Positions 23,681-35,733 of a DNA stretch of 64,000 nt are shown here, in pieces (position 1 is the stretch's first letter; the number at the start of each line of letters is the position of its first letter). The notes under the pieces were generated by a model. That model was not told the DNA's origin. It saw only the letters and a program-made list of their open reading frames with translations, and made no database searches. Source of the stretch: Sycobia sp. Sy_11. Its lineage: Eukaryota > Arthropoda > Insecta > Hymenoptera > Epichrysomallidae. The position numbers and the translations under genes were made by a program. The DNA lies in contig JACCIC010000002.1 in NCBI GenBank assembly GCA_018907035.1, positions 1 through 64,000 on the forward strand, given 5' to 3'.

Positions 23681-24000
23681 CTGTGGGAATGGCGCGCGAG
23701 AAAGAGTGCGCGACAAGGAGTGGGACGGAGGCGAAGCAAAAGGGAAGGAAAAGTTCATTGTGCCGATGTAGCGTATTATATACATAGGATTTGCCATTTT
23801 ATGCATCGCGCGCACTCGAACGCATATAATCCGCATCGAGTGCATATTATATTATTATGCGCCCATTCGTTATAGACGCAGGTATGCGCGTGTAGGACGC
23901 TGGACGCGAGAGAAGGTGAGTGACTGTAAGGAACAGGGGTCGGGGTGGGGGGGTGAGCTTTAGAAGCTTTTTTGCGTATATGCTATAGTGAAACTTAAGT

Positions 24001-26822
24001 TATATGACAAGATCGTGGAAGAGATAGCGTGGAGAAGGAAGCCGACAGTTCCTTATGTACACGAGACTTATGCCTTAAGTGATTCTATAAATACGGGATG
24101 GATGTAATGTACGTGTTTCTTTAAACAATAATTCATTCTCCGCGTTAGAATCATCGGCTCAGTATGAAATTTTTACCTTCTTTTAAAATTATCACATTCA
24201 TTTGGTTTTTTCATAAATAGTAGACGATCAGAAATTATCGGAACTCGAATAGACATAGACGAGACTCGGAGGTATATCTTCAATAATTTGGTTTTTGGAT
24301 CCCTGATATTGCTATAAACAGATATAGACACTTAACAATTTCATCAATGTTTACTTTGGAATGTTAAATTAAAATTTACTCCATTGACTCAGGAATTTTC
24401 TGCATTTGAAAATATAAAATAGAAGTTACATATCCTGGAGTCTGTGTATTTCTGATTTGTGATGGACTTCTTGTTTGCGGACTCCTGGATTTTGGACATT
24501 AGGATTATATAAGTGAATGAGAACTCGTCGCAGTTTCGGAAAAACATTGATAGACTGCAAATGCAGATAATGCCTATCTAGCTAAAGCTAACTGTTCGAC
24601 AGATTTGAACCTGAAGGATCTAAATAACATTTAAGAGAGAAAATATGGTAGAACATTTTTGCAATATAATCAATCTATACTTAAGTTTTCGACGTTAATA
24701 ATTATATGCGTTGGAACATCGAAGAATGCTGTATATGAAGAGGATGATAATTTTCTATTGAATCGTTGCATACGCAATAAGATGAGCATTATTATTTGGA
24801 CTCGATAAATATTGATAATGGTATCGTTACATACTTTAATAACAGTGCTAACTTTTGTTTCCAAAATATAAAGAAAGTTGTTGCTGTTTTGTTTTATTTG
24901 TCGTCCTGTATAATCATTGTCTAACATTCAAATTGTGAATAGAATAATTCTAGACTATGGAGTAACGGACATGCCCATTCGAATCCACATTGCAGACGGA
25001 AGAAAGTTCCAACGGTGCGACAGTGTTCGGACAGAATTAAATTGCACGTTGGTTGATGCTTAGAAAAAGTGAAGGTTTCGACGCAACATATGGTTTTTGA
25101 AAGGCGAGCACGCGACCGTATCGAGGGAAGGGGGGACGGTAAAGGAGGGCCCAAATATATAACGCTTAAAGAATAAAAAAAAGCGCATAGGGCGAGTGAA
25201 TCTAGAACTGCGGAAGGGGCCGAGGGGGCAGATGTTAGATTGTTATATAGCCGGAGGAAATAATTTGGGCGACAAAGCATCGACGTCGAAGCCAACCACG
25301 ATCTATACGCTCGGTGCTTATATTGTGCTAGAATTGTACTGGCGAGGGAGAACGACGACGCCGACCTGGCGCCTGGCTTTGCGGTCGAAACGAAACGCCA
25401 AAACGGAGGCAAAGCGCGCTCGGGAGCGAATCTCGTTTTAATATCGATGGGATACTTGTGCCGTACGCAGCGCTTATACACCGTATAAATTTAGTGCCGC
25501 CACGCGCCACGAACCAGGGGCAAATTCAATTTCGTCAGGCTATACTCTAAATATGTCGAGTCTTCCTGGTTGGTCAGCGCTGAGAATATTTTGCTTACAG
25601 ACGTGATTCTTACGATTTTACTGATTTCCGTCAAGGCTATATTATAGATACACTTTCATTTGAGTCAGTGAAAACTACGGGAATCGACTGCACATCTAAT
25701 TATTGTTGGATTACTGATTGATTAATCGGTCTATAAAAATTGTAAATTTCATCATCAATGAATGGATTTCATTAGTTGTTATTTATTCAAATTTAGGGGT
25801 TATATAGGACATAATTTACGCTCACCCAGGTTTCTTCGAAGATTTCTTGATTAGCTTGAATTTTCAAAATAGTCATTTTAATCATTGTAATTAGTCAGAT
25901 TACACGTTGTTAGGTTGATTTCCAACTGAAGTTCGTGTTTTCTATATATTATATACTAAAAGATATTCTTTTAAATTTTTTTATCTATATTAGATGTTTT
26001 ATATCTTTTTAGCTGTAATAATTATGTGATAAATGTTCAATAGCTTGTTATGTTACCGTAAGAAAGTTCATAAGGATCGAGTTCTCATCTGAAAAAATTA
26101 GAAACCTATTCTGATAGGAAAACATCGTCGAAGACTTCACAGTGTTTATTATAACAAGTAATCACGACTGACTGGTTGTTCATTCATAAAATGCATTTCT
26201 ACTTGTTATCATATATTACGACTAATTAATGATTATAAACGTAATGTTTGTATTAGGTCTATAAATTTAATAAAGTTGTGATTCTCAAGTCCAAATACTG
26301 AAATCCATCATTTAATCCATCATTTATAACACCATACCATTCATAAGCATTTCTTCTAGTATTGCATTGTAAGGCATAAGTAATAAAAATCCTAAAGATC
26401 CGTTGAATTTTCCAATTAAGCCCCAATAATACATTGTTATATATATATCCAATGCCCCTCGACGCGTGCGTGGGATAACTCGGCAGTATAATTTCATTTG
26501 GCTCGATAGCCGCACGAGGAGTAGTGTGGCGAGCACGTAGCCAGGTCCAAAAATAAATTCCATTACCAATTAGGTGTATTATACATGTATGTATACGCAG
26601 TGCCGATGATTATCGGACACAGGCGGGACAAAATCGGGATGAGGCCGTTTCGAGTATTATATCGAACGAGCACGAGCGCGCACCCCGGCTGCCCATCCAG
26701 CCGCGCACACACATACACATTTACGCATACCGGAGACGAGAATAATTCAGAGCGCTGATTAAGCGTCCGGGGCGCCATCCACGGAGATAACAGATTAAGC
26801 GACAGCTTTATGGGTTCTGCGT
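24001..26822. other. AT-rich unique DNA with one CpG-rich patch
   Basis: Stops are frequent in all frames except around 25,080-25,510. That patch is CpG-richer and carries an antisense 186-codon open frame (24,921-25,481, -) with no recognisable domain. No RNA gene or mobile element is recognised. Confidence 0.45.
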
Positions 26823-26831
26823 GTATATATA

Positions 26832-26884
<53 letters not shown>
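26823..26884. repeat. (AT)n microsatellite, long
   Basis: About 30 TA units with one AGTA interruption near the start. Confidence 0.95.
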
Positions 26885-26886
<2 letters not shown>

Positions 26887-27534
26887 AGCTTCTTATCGCT
26901 GCGCGCGCAACGTTGTTTCGTGCCTCGACGATGCCTCCCGCGTTCGCGTACTTCTACGCTAGCAACGAGCGTGTTCTTTCATTTCTCGCCAGTTGTCCCT
27001 CGTCGAAGGATAAATCACCGCGAGCCGGATGGGCAGTAAGATATGAATTATGTGAGACGTGTATTCGCAAAAATTAGAGTAATAAGCTTCGACGAGCCGC
27101 ATTGATCAGAAAGTTTTCGGGCATCTGATATAAATTAATGTACCGAGAAAATAGAATTCGAATGAGTTTATAGATTATGCGAATCGGTTCGGTCCATTTT
27201 AATTTTCAAGGATACAATGAATTAAATTAAATTTTGCTTTCTAGACCATTAACAATGTGATTATCTTAATATTATCATTGATTTAGCAATCGCTCTCGCA
27301 AGCAGTAAATCTATTTTAGCTTCGGCCTATCTTTTTCAATGAATACCGATAGTGCAACCAATAAAACAAAAAACAAAAGCTTTGTTTAACAAATCGAACT
27401 TCGGTAACGGGGAAGAAAATTTGAGATGCTGACGCTATCAGCGTATAATGTCGATTCTCAAAATGCTGCTTTGAATTTTAGGATCGAGCATCAGCAAAAG
27501 AATTGGCTTTCTATATATAAATACGTACAGGCAT

Positions 27535-27539
<5 letters not shown>
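26885..27539. other. Non-coding DNA
   Basis: A CpG-rich piece (26,890-27,030) is followed by AT-rich unique sequence. Nothing recognised. Confidence 0.5.

Positions 27540-27591
<52 letters not shown>
27540..27591. repeat. (CA)n microsatellite
   Basis: About 26 uninterrupted AC units, the longest CA array in the window. The alternating purine-pyrimidine tract can adopt Z-DNA. Confidence 0.95.
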
Positions 27592-27593
<2 letters not shown>

Positions 27594-27730
27594 ACACATA
27601 TATATAGTTTGTATTTGGTTTGTTGAATTGAAACCGAGTTTGCTTTTATCCGCTCCTTATACCTTCGCCTCAAAAGCAGTGACTCAGTCATGTTCATTGC
27701 TGCTTGCCTTGAATAGAAAGCAGGCGACAG

Positions 27731-27742
<12 letters not shown>

Positions 27743-27778
<36 letters not shown>

Positions 27779-27785
27779 AGAGAGA
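27743..27785. repeat. (GA)n microsatellite with GAAA and GGGA edges
   Basis: AAAG units grade into about 15 GA units and then GGGA units. Confidence 0.9.
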
Positions 27786-28339
27786 TTTGCTTGCATGAAC
27801 GGTAAATAGAGGTTGAAGATAAATAAAACCTTGGCTTGCAAGTAACTGCTGATTCTTTTTCTTATCCAAAGAGCTGCAGTAGTTTCTCTCATATAGTTTT
27901 ATTCGTCGTTCGTTTGTTAAAATGAATATTTTATTGCTACTACATCTTAAGCACATCTATATGGCCTATATCTTTGGAAATGTACATTCTAGAAACTTGA
28001 ATATAAATTTAATAACATTATAGGACAATTTACGTGGTTTTGAACCAAATTATAATTAAAACATTATAGTTTGATAAAGTTTTTCAGTGGATAGGATAAA
28101 AAATTTTTTTTGTATCGTTGTGTCATTGGAAATTACGTTAAAAAAGAGAAACCTGCCGACAGCAAGCCCAAATTTATTAGTCTTCAAACCAAGGTGCCTT
28201 TTCCCTTTTTATTGCCTTCTCGTCAAGGACTCTCGCTTTTTCAACAGAACTGCGGTCCGACAATGATGCACTCACATCACCGCATCCCATCTCTGGCCGT
28301 CTGTATCTATAAAAGTAATTAAATGCCTAAGGGAAGAGT

Positions 28340-28343
<4 letters not shown>
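27786..28343. other. AT-rich non-coding DNA
   Basis: Nothing gene-like. A CTATAAAAG motif (28,307-28,315) has no well-placed initiator. Confidence 0.5.
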
Positions 28344-28422
<79 letters not shown>

Positions 28423-28437
28423 GAGAGAGAGAGAGAG
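28344..28437. repeat. (GA)n microsatellite, longest in the window
   Basis: About 47 GA units with a single GGGA interruption. A homopurine mirror repeat of this length can form triplex (H-DNA) and could bind GAGA-type factors. Confidence 0.95.
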
Positions 28438-30041
28438 CAATTGTCCAGTAGCGTATAAAATAAGTAAGCGTATATGACCGATATCACTTCCCCGAAGAGT
28501 ACTTTGAGCTATCGTGCATGGCATTGTTGCGTACTTAAGGAGGAAACGCGTGCCGGCATTGGACGCTGTATACTACGGGGATTTACGAACATCGAGATAT
28601 CGGTAAGACGCACTTAGTTCCGTACCGAGTTTCGATACAGTACGATATAGGGGATAAGTCGATATTTTCCGCAGGCTCAAATTTTTCTTCACTCTGACGA
28701 ATGCACGATTACGGTTACGATTAGTCGTTGATGCATGAGTTATTGATCAAAAACAAAGTACAGAAAATCGTTTTAACGAAGATGCTCGGTTAAACGAATC
28801 TTATGTTCTCATTAGTTTAGCTGGAACCGATTTCAGTGATTAATGTAAAATCTATTAAAGTATGATATATGTCTAGATAGGGAGAGTTTGATTGCGTATG
28901 CAAATAAGCATGGCGGTTAAAATGATGATAAATCTGCAGTACAGTAACAATTTTCAAGAATAAACTGCATTTGAATTGTAAATTAATGTACGTAAGAATG
29001 TTCTTACAGACGCTAAAGTTTGTGTTGAATATTAGAACGCTACGGTCCACAGCCAAGGTAAATATACTCGAATGTTAAAACCGGTGCTCTTCAAAGTAAA
29101 TTTTGTTGCGAACTACTCAAGTAGCAATTAGCTTTTCAATTTCGTAATAAGACGGCTTTCGTCAACTCACGTCATTGCGCGGGCGCTCGAAGGAAATGAG
29201 AAAGCAGAGAGAAGGATAAATGTGCCGAAATGAAGAGTTTTAATATAAGAGTTTCCTGGACGGTAAAAATTATATTACGAAAGCCTTAAATTAACTGTCG
29301 AGAGTAAGCTAAGAAGTAGACAAGATGAAATCAAGCGACTTTACTTGTGCTGTTCTTTATAGTCGGTAAAGTTTTGAATTGGTACTAAGTGCAGGATGTT
29401 ACTTTCACCTTTCGTTAAAAGCAATTCGATATAAATTAGATCGAGGTGTGCACTTACGATTCCGAAACGCAAGAAATACATATCTGGATACATTAGAATA
29501 TTCTCCATAATGCAGCAAGAAAATGGCCAATTACCAGCATTTCCACGATCTCGGCCGATAACGCAGCTCGTTTTGCAGAGGCAAGTCGAGGGTCGCTGGA
29601 ACGCGCGAGGGGCCTTACGGGGACGAGCCAAAAAACAGCAGGGGCGCGTACCATGCGGAGTGCAAAAACAGAATAAGAAAAGGAGAAATGAGAGGTAAAG
29701 GAGCGACAGAGGAAGAGAGAAATAGGATAAGCCGAAAGACCGCCGCGCGCGTCTGGCCGGATATAAGTGGAGGCTGTGGCCTCCCTGTTACCTGGAGATA
29801 ACCGCGCGTTAGACTTTCTATATTCTCTATCTCTCTCTCTCTCTCTCTCTCGCGCCATAATCGTCCCTCATTCCCTCCCACTCTTGTATACACATATCAA
29901 CGGCTGGTGGCTGCTGCTTATTCGCGCACATAGGTGGTGGTTCGCGCACACGCTTGCTTACACCCACGTGTAGGCCATTAGCAGGGCTATCTGCCAAATG
30001 AATCTGGAACGTGCGCCGGAATAATATTTCTCTGGTTATAC

Positions 30042-30044
<3 letters not shown>
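28438..30044. other. AT-rich unique DNA, then mixed
   Basis: 28,500-29,500 is AT-rich with nothing recognisable. 29,560-29,990 is moderately GC-rich with a short (CT)n (29,830-29,851). Open frames there translate repeats. Confidence 0.5.

Positions 30045-30106
<62 letters not shown>
30045..30106. repeat. (GA)n microsatellite, long
   Basis: About 30 GA units with one GGGA interruption. Confidence 0.95.
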
Positions 30107-30256
30107 TTTGCTCCACCGCTCTGCTCTTCACCATGTAAATGTAATCTCCAAGAGTACGCTTATGTCCAGGAAGCCTTAACCCAGAAAAAGAGAGGGACTA
30201 TACGTACACGTGTATATGTGTCGTGGTTGAAATGTTTACGGAATGCTCAAGTGCTT

Positions 30257-30282
30257 TGACCTTGACTGCGGGAGCTTGACCT
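30257..30282 (-). promoter_or_regulatory. Nuclear-receptor half-site cluster (FTZ-F1/ERR-like)
   Basis: TGACCTTGA (30,257-30,265) is the reverse complement of TCAAGGTCA, the known FTZ-F1/ERR monomer site. A second TGACCT half-site lies at 30,277-30,282 in the same orientation. A single 9-mer match is expected about once in two windows of this size, so this is weak. Confidence 0.15.
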
Positions 30283-31437
30283 CGCAGGCCGGCGAAGTAG
30301 CGATTCTGAGGTTTCACATGTTTATTTATGGCTGAGAAAGGTCTTGGAAGCGAATCGGTATTTTATGAAAATGAACAGTTTTTGGATTTTTTTTTAACGC
30401 GATCTTCTAGTGGATAGTGGCGGGAAAGTACTTAATAATCCTCCAATGTATGCTGCAACTACGTTGGTCGAGACGCTCACAGAAAGTTCCCTAAGCTTTC
30501 CAAATAAAAAACAGGCATCATGAATGTATACAAGATAAACATTTTCGGCTTGCCATAGATGTAAATTACATTTTTCTAACAGTATTACATTATAATTAAT
30601 ATCGCCTCTAAGCCTACATGAATATTCAGCTACACTTGCTTAAAAACCGCAGGATCTTTACTATAAATTATTCTAGTAGCGAGTAACTTAGACTGCTTGT
30701 TTTCTTATTTGAATGTTTGCAGCGTGTATATTTTGAGTTTCACATTCAAACGAAAAGAATAATCAGCTATCAAGCACAGCTTCTAAATTCGTAAAATAGT
30801 TCAAACGAATACGATTTATTAAATTTCTTGCTGGAATTCGGTTTCTAACCTGCTGCTTGGCGCTTGGGCTATATCGAGAACAAAGAACTTCTTCTATCTT
30901 CTATCTAATAATTATTATTAGACCTGAAAAACCAGTTTATCTTTTATATATAAAAGAACGATTTAGCAATGCTGGATCACGTGAGCCGTCAATCATTTGC
31001 TATTGCTTCCTTTTTTGGGTTAAGTCTCGGTCCTAATTGGCGTAGCTCAAGAATTTAATGTAAATTAGATTCCTTTTTTTCATACGATTCTTCTATCCGA
31101 CTCTGTCATCGGCCGGCTTGGCCTACTAAGACTGTTTGTAAGATCCCAATTCGTCTATTCATAGTGTGGACACAGTGGATAATATTACAGATTCTTGTCT
31201 AGATCTAAAATAGCTGCTTGACCGGATGACCGAGCAAAATGAGAACTTTATGGTTCTTCTGTAGAAAAGCCTAGTGGGATGGGGATTTCACTGTTTTTGA
31301 TATTACTCTTTGCGTACTTTATTAATTCAGCTTTTAGCAACCCTATTGTTGTATTAGTATTTTTCTGACTTGATCAGCTTTGGAATTACAGATAGGCTTA
31401 CGCGGAGAGTCAAGAAGAACTCATTATTTTAAAGCAC

Positions 31438-31518
31438 AAGAGGAAACAGGCTGTGCAACGTGTCTACGTGTATATATCGGTAATTGCTATATTGTACGAT
31501 AACAGCTTGTTTCCTTTT
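31438..31518 (+). ncRNA. Hairpin candidate, 17-bp stem
   Basis: AAGAGGAAACAGGCTGT (31,438-31,454) pairs with ACAGCTTGTTTCCTTTT (31,502-31,518). There are fifteen Watson-Crick pairs and two positions that become G-U wobbles in RNA. The loop is 47 nt, with a possible extra GCAA/UUGU pairing inside. Size and stem are in the range of insect pre-miRNAs, but the loop is large. I recognise no known miRNA seed. Confidence 0.2.
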
Positions 31519-31640
31519 ACTCTTTCTTGTTCTCATTCTTGTATCTTTAAAGTAATGAAGAGTATTATGTATATCCATTCGTCAACAACAGGAGAAATCA
31601 GGCCATGAAAAGATTAATAATCTACTGATCTTTGTTCTGG

Positions 31641-31644
<4 letters not shown>

Positions 31645-31692
<48 letters not shown>
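31645..31692. repeat. (AT)n microsatellite
   Basis: About 24 AT units with one AAT at the left end, followed by a short CACACA tail. Confidence 0.95.
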
Positions 31693-31703
<11 letters not shown>

Positions 31704-33366
31704 ATACCAATCTTTTCAACTCATAAGAAAACTTTTTTCCGCAGACTAATAATTATAAGTAGTATATAAGTGTAAGGTTTTTTTTGCAAATGCTCTAGAT
31801 CAGGTAATAATTAAATAGGTGTGTTTTCCCGAAGATTAATCGTTCTTTGATGATGAAATATTAAATATTTAAACATTTTAAATTAAACTCATTATTATGA
31901 TTATAATCGCATTTATAAAGTAATCGAATTTTTCTAGGATTTTGAATTTTTCTTTGCTTAAGACATGAATGTCACGTACGATAGACATACCTGTTAATGC
32001 GTTGAAGCAAAAAACCCAGCGCATTGACCATTTTACTAGTATGATTCACTTTGATCCCCCCTCCCCACGTGTCTTTCAAGAAAGAAAGAGAAATCCATGT
32101 ACACGTCAGAGCCGTCCCGGCGTATCGAGCGCTCGAGCGAAGACGCGCGTATGAAAGCAGCTCGATGTAACAAATCGTCGACCGTTACGAGCGCCCGAAT
32201 CCATCTCTCCGTCATCGAGGGCCTATCGATAAATCAGGCTCGACGCGCGGAAAAGCGCATAAACATCTCGCGTCAGGCCTTACCTCCGCGTATTGCCGGC
32301 ATCGCGTGTACGCTGCCCCGATCACGACAGGGAGCATCGCGCGCGCTCTTCCTCCTTGACTGGCACGAGGTCGCGTCCGATTTTCTTTTTCTATTTTGCG
32401 ATCTTTGCCTATGTATTACGTAGACGGAGGGAGGTTTGGAGCAGCGGTGGTGAAAACACAAAGCTCGCGATTATTATAGAGACGTCGTTGTCCTACGATC
32501 TTTGGAACGAAATCGATACCGATAATGTAAGTGTAGCGTATATAGGACGTAGTGGTATAGGTGAAGCTGATTTATAGACTAGCTTAGCGAGTAATCGATA
32601 CACAGCCTCGGTATGGAACTCTACACGATTGTCGTATACGCACAATACGCAACGTGGTAGCAGATTTCGTTCCTTCCGTGTACGCAGACTAAGTTAAAGT
32701 AATGATCATTCGGCAGGCATTCTGATCTTTTCCTAAAGTCTGCTTTGAGAAGTGTTATTTCAATGAAATATCTTCCTAAGCTTGAATATTATATAGACAG
32801 AACTGTATAAATATTATATATGCACATGTGTAATTTATAAAATGAAATAATTGCATCTGTAATTGCAGTTGTTTGTGTTTGTGTGTGTGTGTGTGCGCGC
32901 GTGCGGGCACACGCGTACATGCGTGTTTCTAGGCAATAAGTAAACGAGGAAAAATTCTCCATAATAGAACGATTTTGATAAATCATGGATAGAAATCGAT
33001 TAATTATTTATCCAGCAAGTTCTTCTTATCCATCCCCGTCGGTCCATTGCGCACCATCCATATTTAATCATTTATATATATATATGATTAAATATATATA
33101 AGAATATTCCATGACTGCTCTTTAATACTGGAAACTCCGGTTTTACCGATTTGATAAAACAAAGCAGACGCGCGTTTTTGCAGCTTCCAAATTACTATAT
33201 ACGTAAATAAATTATTAAATTCCTCAGCCCGTGCGGCCTCTAAATCGCGCGCGGCGGCGATTCTTTCTCTATCGCGATTACATATATACACATATACATG
33301 CGAGGGATACATCGCGTAAGAGCGCCCGCGGGAGCCGATCCAACTCGATTACTCAGTATACGTACT

Positions 33367-33369
<3 letters not shown>
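31693..33369. other. Non-coding DNA, AT-rich with a CpG-rich patch
   Basis: 32,080-32,470 is CpG-rich and contains a perfect TATCGATA (32,224-32,231), the known DREF/BEAF-type DRE motif of insects. (GT)n followed by GCGC alternation lies at 32,875-32,905. An 11-bp inverted repeat with a 14-nt AT loop is at 33,060-33,095. No exon is supported. Confidence 0.45.
33060..33095. repeat. Short inverted repeat (palindrome)
   Basis: ATATTTAATCA (33,060-33,070) and TGATTAAATAT (33,085-33,095) flank a TA-rich loop. It is a perfect 11-bp stem, probably a small cruciform-prone site. Confidence 0.8.
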
Positions 33370-33427
<58 letters not shown>

Positions 33428-33491
33428 AGATCGATACATGTATGTACGCGCGCGCGCGCGCGCGTACACACACACACACACACACACACAC
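33370..33491. repeat. Composite (AT)n-(CG)n-(CA)n array
   Basis: (AT)~26 (33,370-33,422) is followed after a 24-bp spacer by (CG)9 (33,447-33,464) and directly by (CA)13 (33,466-33,491). The first part is cruciform-prone. The CG and CA parts form a ~46-bp alternating purine-pyrimidine tract with strong Z-DNA potential. Confidence 0.95.
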
Positions 33492-35128
33492 TTGGCTATC
33501 GCTTCTTCTTCTGATGCCGCGGCCTCGTTGGTATGCGGCGGTTGCCCCCTCTGCCATTGCCTCTTTTCGCTTTTCCGCGGGCTGTCGACTCGTTCGCCTT
33601 TTTCCGCCTCCCTCTCGTTTTTTTTTTTTGCTTCGCCTGGCTATACGCGCACGTGGTCGGCTGTACCGACGAGTTTTTTCAAGTTGTTTTTCTCTCGCAC
33701 CTGGAAATTCGCCGAATCGCCCCTTTGTGGACGATGGAAATTGCCGATGGATAACTGGTGCTGGCTTTGAAGAGAAGGTTTATGATTTCTTTCGAGATGG
33801 AGGAGTTCATGAGAAGATTGTTGAATAATAGAGCCACAAATTTTCACATATACATAATATGTTATTATAAAAGTTACAAGAAGAATGCAAATTTATCCAA
33901 TTTGTTGTAATTCGTATGAAAAAAGTTTATTTATCAATTCTATATATATAATTTAGTTTACTAAAATAAAATAGAATTTAGTTTAGTAAAAACCATTTAT
34001 TAGGCTTCAGTACTCATTCTCATTTGTGTTTATATAATTCAGAAATGCACAATGAATTGTTTAAATAACTGTTAACCTGAGCACTGTCGACATTGAACTC
34101 CTTAATCACCTTAGACGTAATAAAAATCGAATTCAAGTGTCCGTAATGATCCGATGGTGTTTCGGTCTAAGAATTAAGACCCTCTTGAAAATATCACTCG
34201 CAGTTATGACGAGAACTCGTTCCATCTCGTCCGTGCGTTCTTCGAGTAGGCTTCCGTTTTATAACGGCCCCAATGGTCCCGGAATGCCAGGAGTAATGGA
34301 GGATCGGCGAAAATCTGACCGATCGAAAAAGTTCCGGCGACTCACGTTCCTGCGCATGCCAAGTGAATTGGTAACGGAACTAGAGATTTGTCACGTTAAT
34401 CCCGCCCGTTTTTGGTAGGAACGATGATAAAGTCAAGGATTTGTCAAAGGGAGAGATTTTATTTTATACGAAAATGAGAAGATTGCTCAATAATGACCGA
34501 GGTGTGTGATCTCCGTTTTGTCTGCTCGGCGAGAGCTCGTTAAATTTTGGAGAGAAGCGGGAAAATACCGTTATTTCGTTTTCGTATGCTACTACGGTTT
34601 CTCCGTCGATTATAATGTTAGGTACAATATGTAAAGTTTAGCAGTAAAGTTTTTGAACAAGTATTTGAGAAATTGACCTTTCAATTAATCGATATCAAAT
34701 GAAATAAGAAACACAGTGAATGATTTATATCGATTGCAGTGAGGCATAGGATCTTCAATCCTTTTAGAAATGTTTATGGACAAACTTAAAATTTTAATTG
34801 CCATACCAGACCTTTAGGAAACAAGAGAAACTGTACGATTGACAAGAATTTTTACCTCATTAAGAATAGGTATAATACTACCCATAACCCATATAATACT
34901 ACCCTCTATCAGTCCATTATACTCGTTTAACAACTCTCATCCGGAATACACCACGCGCGAACCTTTCTCTCGTGACATTACACGGCAATTTGTCATCCTT
35001 CACGGCTATAAATTTTAATCTGACATTTTCGCCGTTCAATTATTATTCCATCATTGAATGGCAATTTGGACAATGTCTTGACCGAGCAGCATCCGTGCAA
35101 CTGATAGAAAGCGACCAAAGGAGAAAAG

Positions 35129-35130
<2 letters not shown>
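33492..35130. other. Mixed non-coding DNA
   Basis: 33,500-33,760 is GC- and T-rich with several overlapping open frames. 33,830-34,960 is AT-rich apart from a 93-codon open frame (34,137-34,418, +) whose middle reads RLPFYNGPNGPGMPGVMED. Its collagen-like G-P-G pattern is short, and I find no splice bounds, so it is not called a gene. Confidence 0.4.

Positions 35131-35165
<35 letters not shown>
35131..35165. repeat. (GA)n microsatellite
   Basis: About 17 GA units. Confidence 0.95.
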
Positions 35166-35168
<3 letters not shown>

Positions 35169-35431
35169 TAGTGACACGGGTCCCAGTAGCATCATCAGCA
35201 GCTTCCTTTTCCAAGGCCACACCGTCTCCCGCAAGCGCGAGCGCAGCGTCGACCTCTCCGCGTAGTCTCGCGTGGCATCCCACTGCCAATGAACCAATTC
35301 GAAGAGATTTGTCCTTCGCGCTTAATTGAATCTCGCCTCCTCTCCCGCGGATAGACCAGTGGGCCTGCGTATTAGCATCCGCAGACCTCCTGCCACGATG
35401 CTCCTCTTTTCTCCTTGTCCGTCGCTTCTAA

Positions 35432-35432
35432 A

Positions 35433-35485
<53 letters not shown>

Positions 35486-35500
35486 GTATATACATATAAT
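35432..35500. repeat. (AT)n microsatellite, interrupted
   Basis: About 20 TA units in the core with flanking TATGTATA and CATATA variants. Confidence 0.95.
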
Positions 35501-35674
35501 AGCGTTCGGACTTTTGTCACGGTCCTTGCTCTCGGCGCGCCAGGCTACTGAACCCGGGAGCCAAAGACTCGCGAAGGTTGCGCCAGAGCCTCGGCGAAGC
35601 GACCGCCGGCTGACGCTTTCCGCGAACGCGCGAGCCTTATACTGCGTGGCCTCGAGCCAGCCGTCTAGAGAGTA

Positions 35675-35675
<1 letters not shown>

Positions 35676-35723
<48 letters not shown>

Positions 35724-35733
35724 ATAATATATA
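35676..35733. repeat. (AT)n microsatellite
   Basis: About 19 TA units followed by variant TA-rich sequence. Confidence 0.95.

Larger units (their letters stand above)
23364..24000. other. CpG-rich non-coding DNA with a strong donor-like site
   Basis: AAG|GTGAGTG at ~23,914/23,915 is a strong 5' splice-site match. An acceptor-like TATAG about 40 nt upstream (23,875) would give a tiny exon, with weak support. An 8-bp inverted repeat (23,812-23,819 and 23,836-23,843) lies just before it. Confidence 0.3.
30107..31644. other. AT-rich unique DNA
   Basis: No exon or transposon recognised. It contains the hairpin candidate described separately (31,438-31,518). Confidence 0.5.

Noticed and set aside
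24921..25481. 186-codon antisense frame
   Set aside because: No recognisable domain, no acceptor/donor pair at its ends, and composition explained by a CpG-richer patch.
28308..28344. TATAAAAG with a TCAGAG word downstream as a core promoter
   Set aside because: The spacing is about 36 nt and the initiator is simply the start of the GA repeat.
34137..34418. 93-codon frame with a collagen-like GPNGPGMPG segment
   Set aside because: The Gly-Pro pattern covers only about nine residues, with no repeat continuation and no splice sites bounding it.
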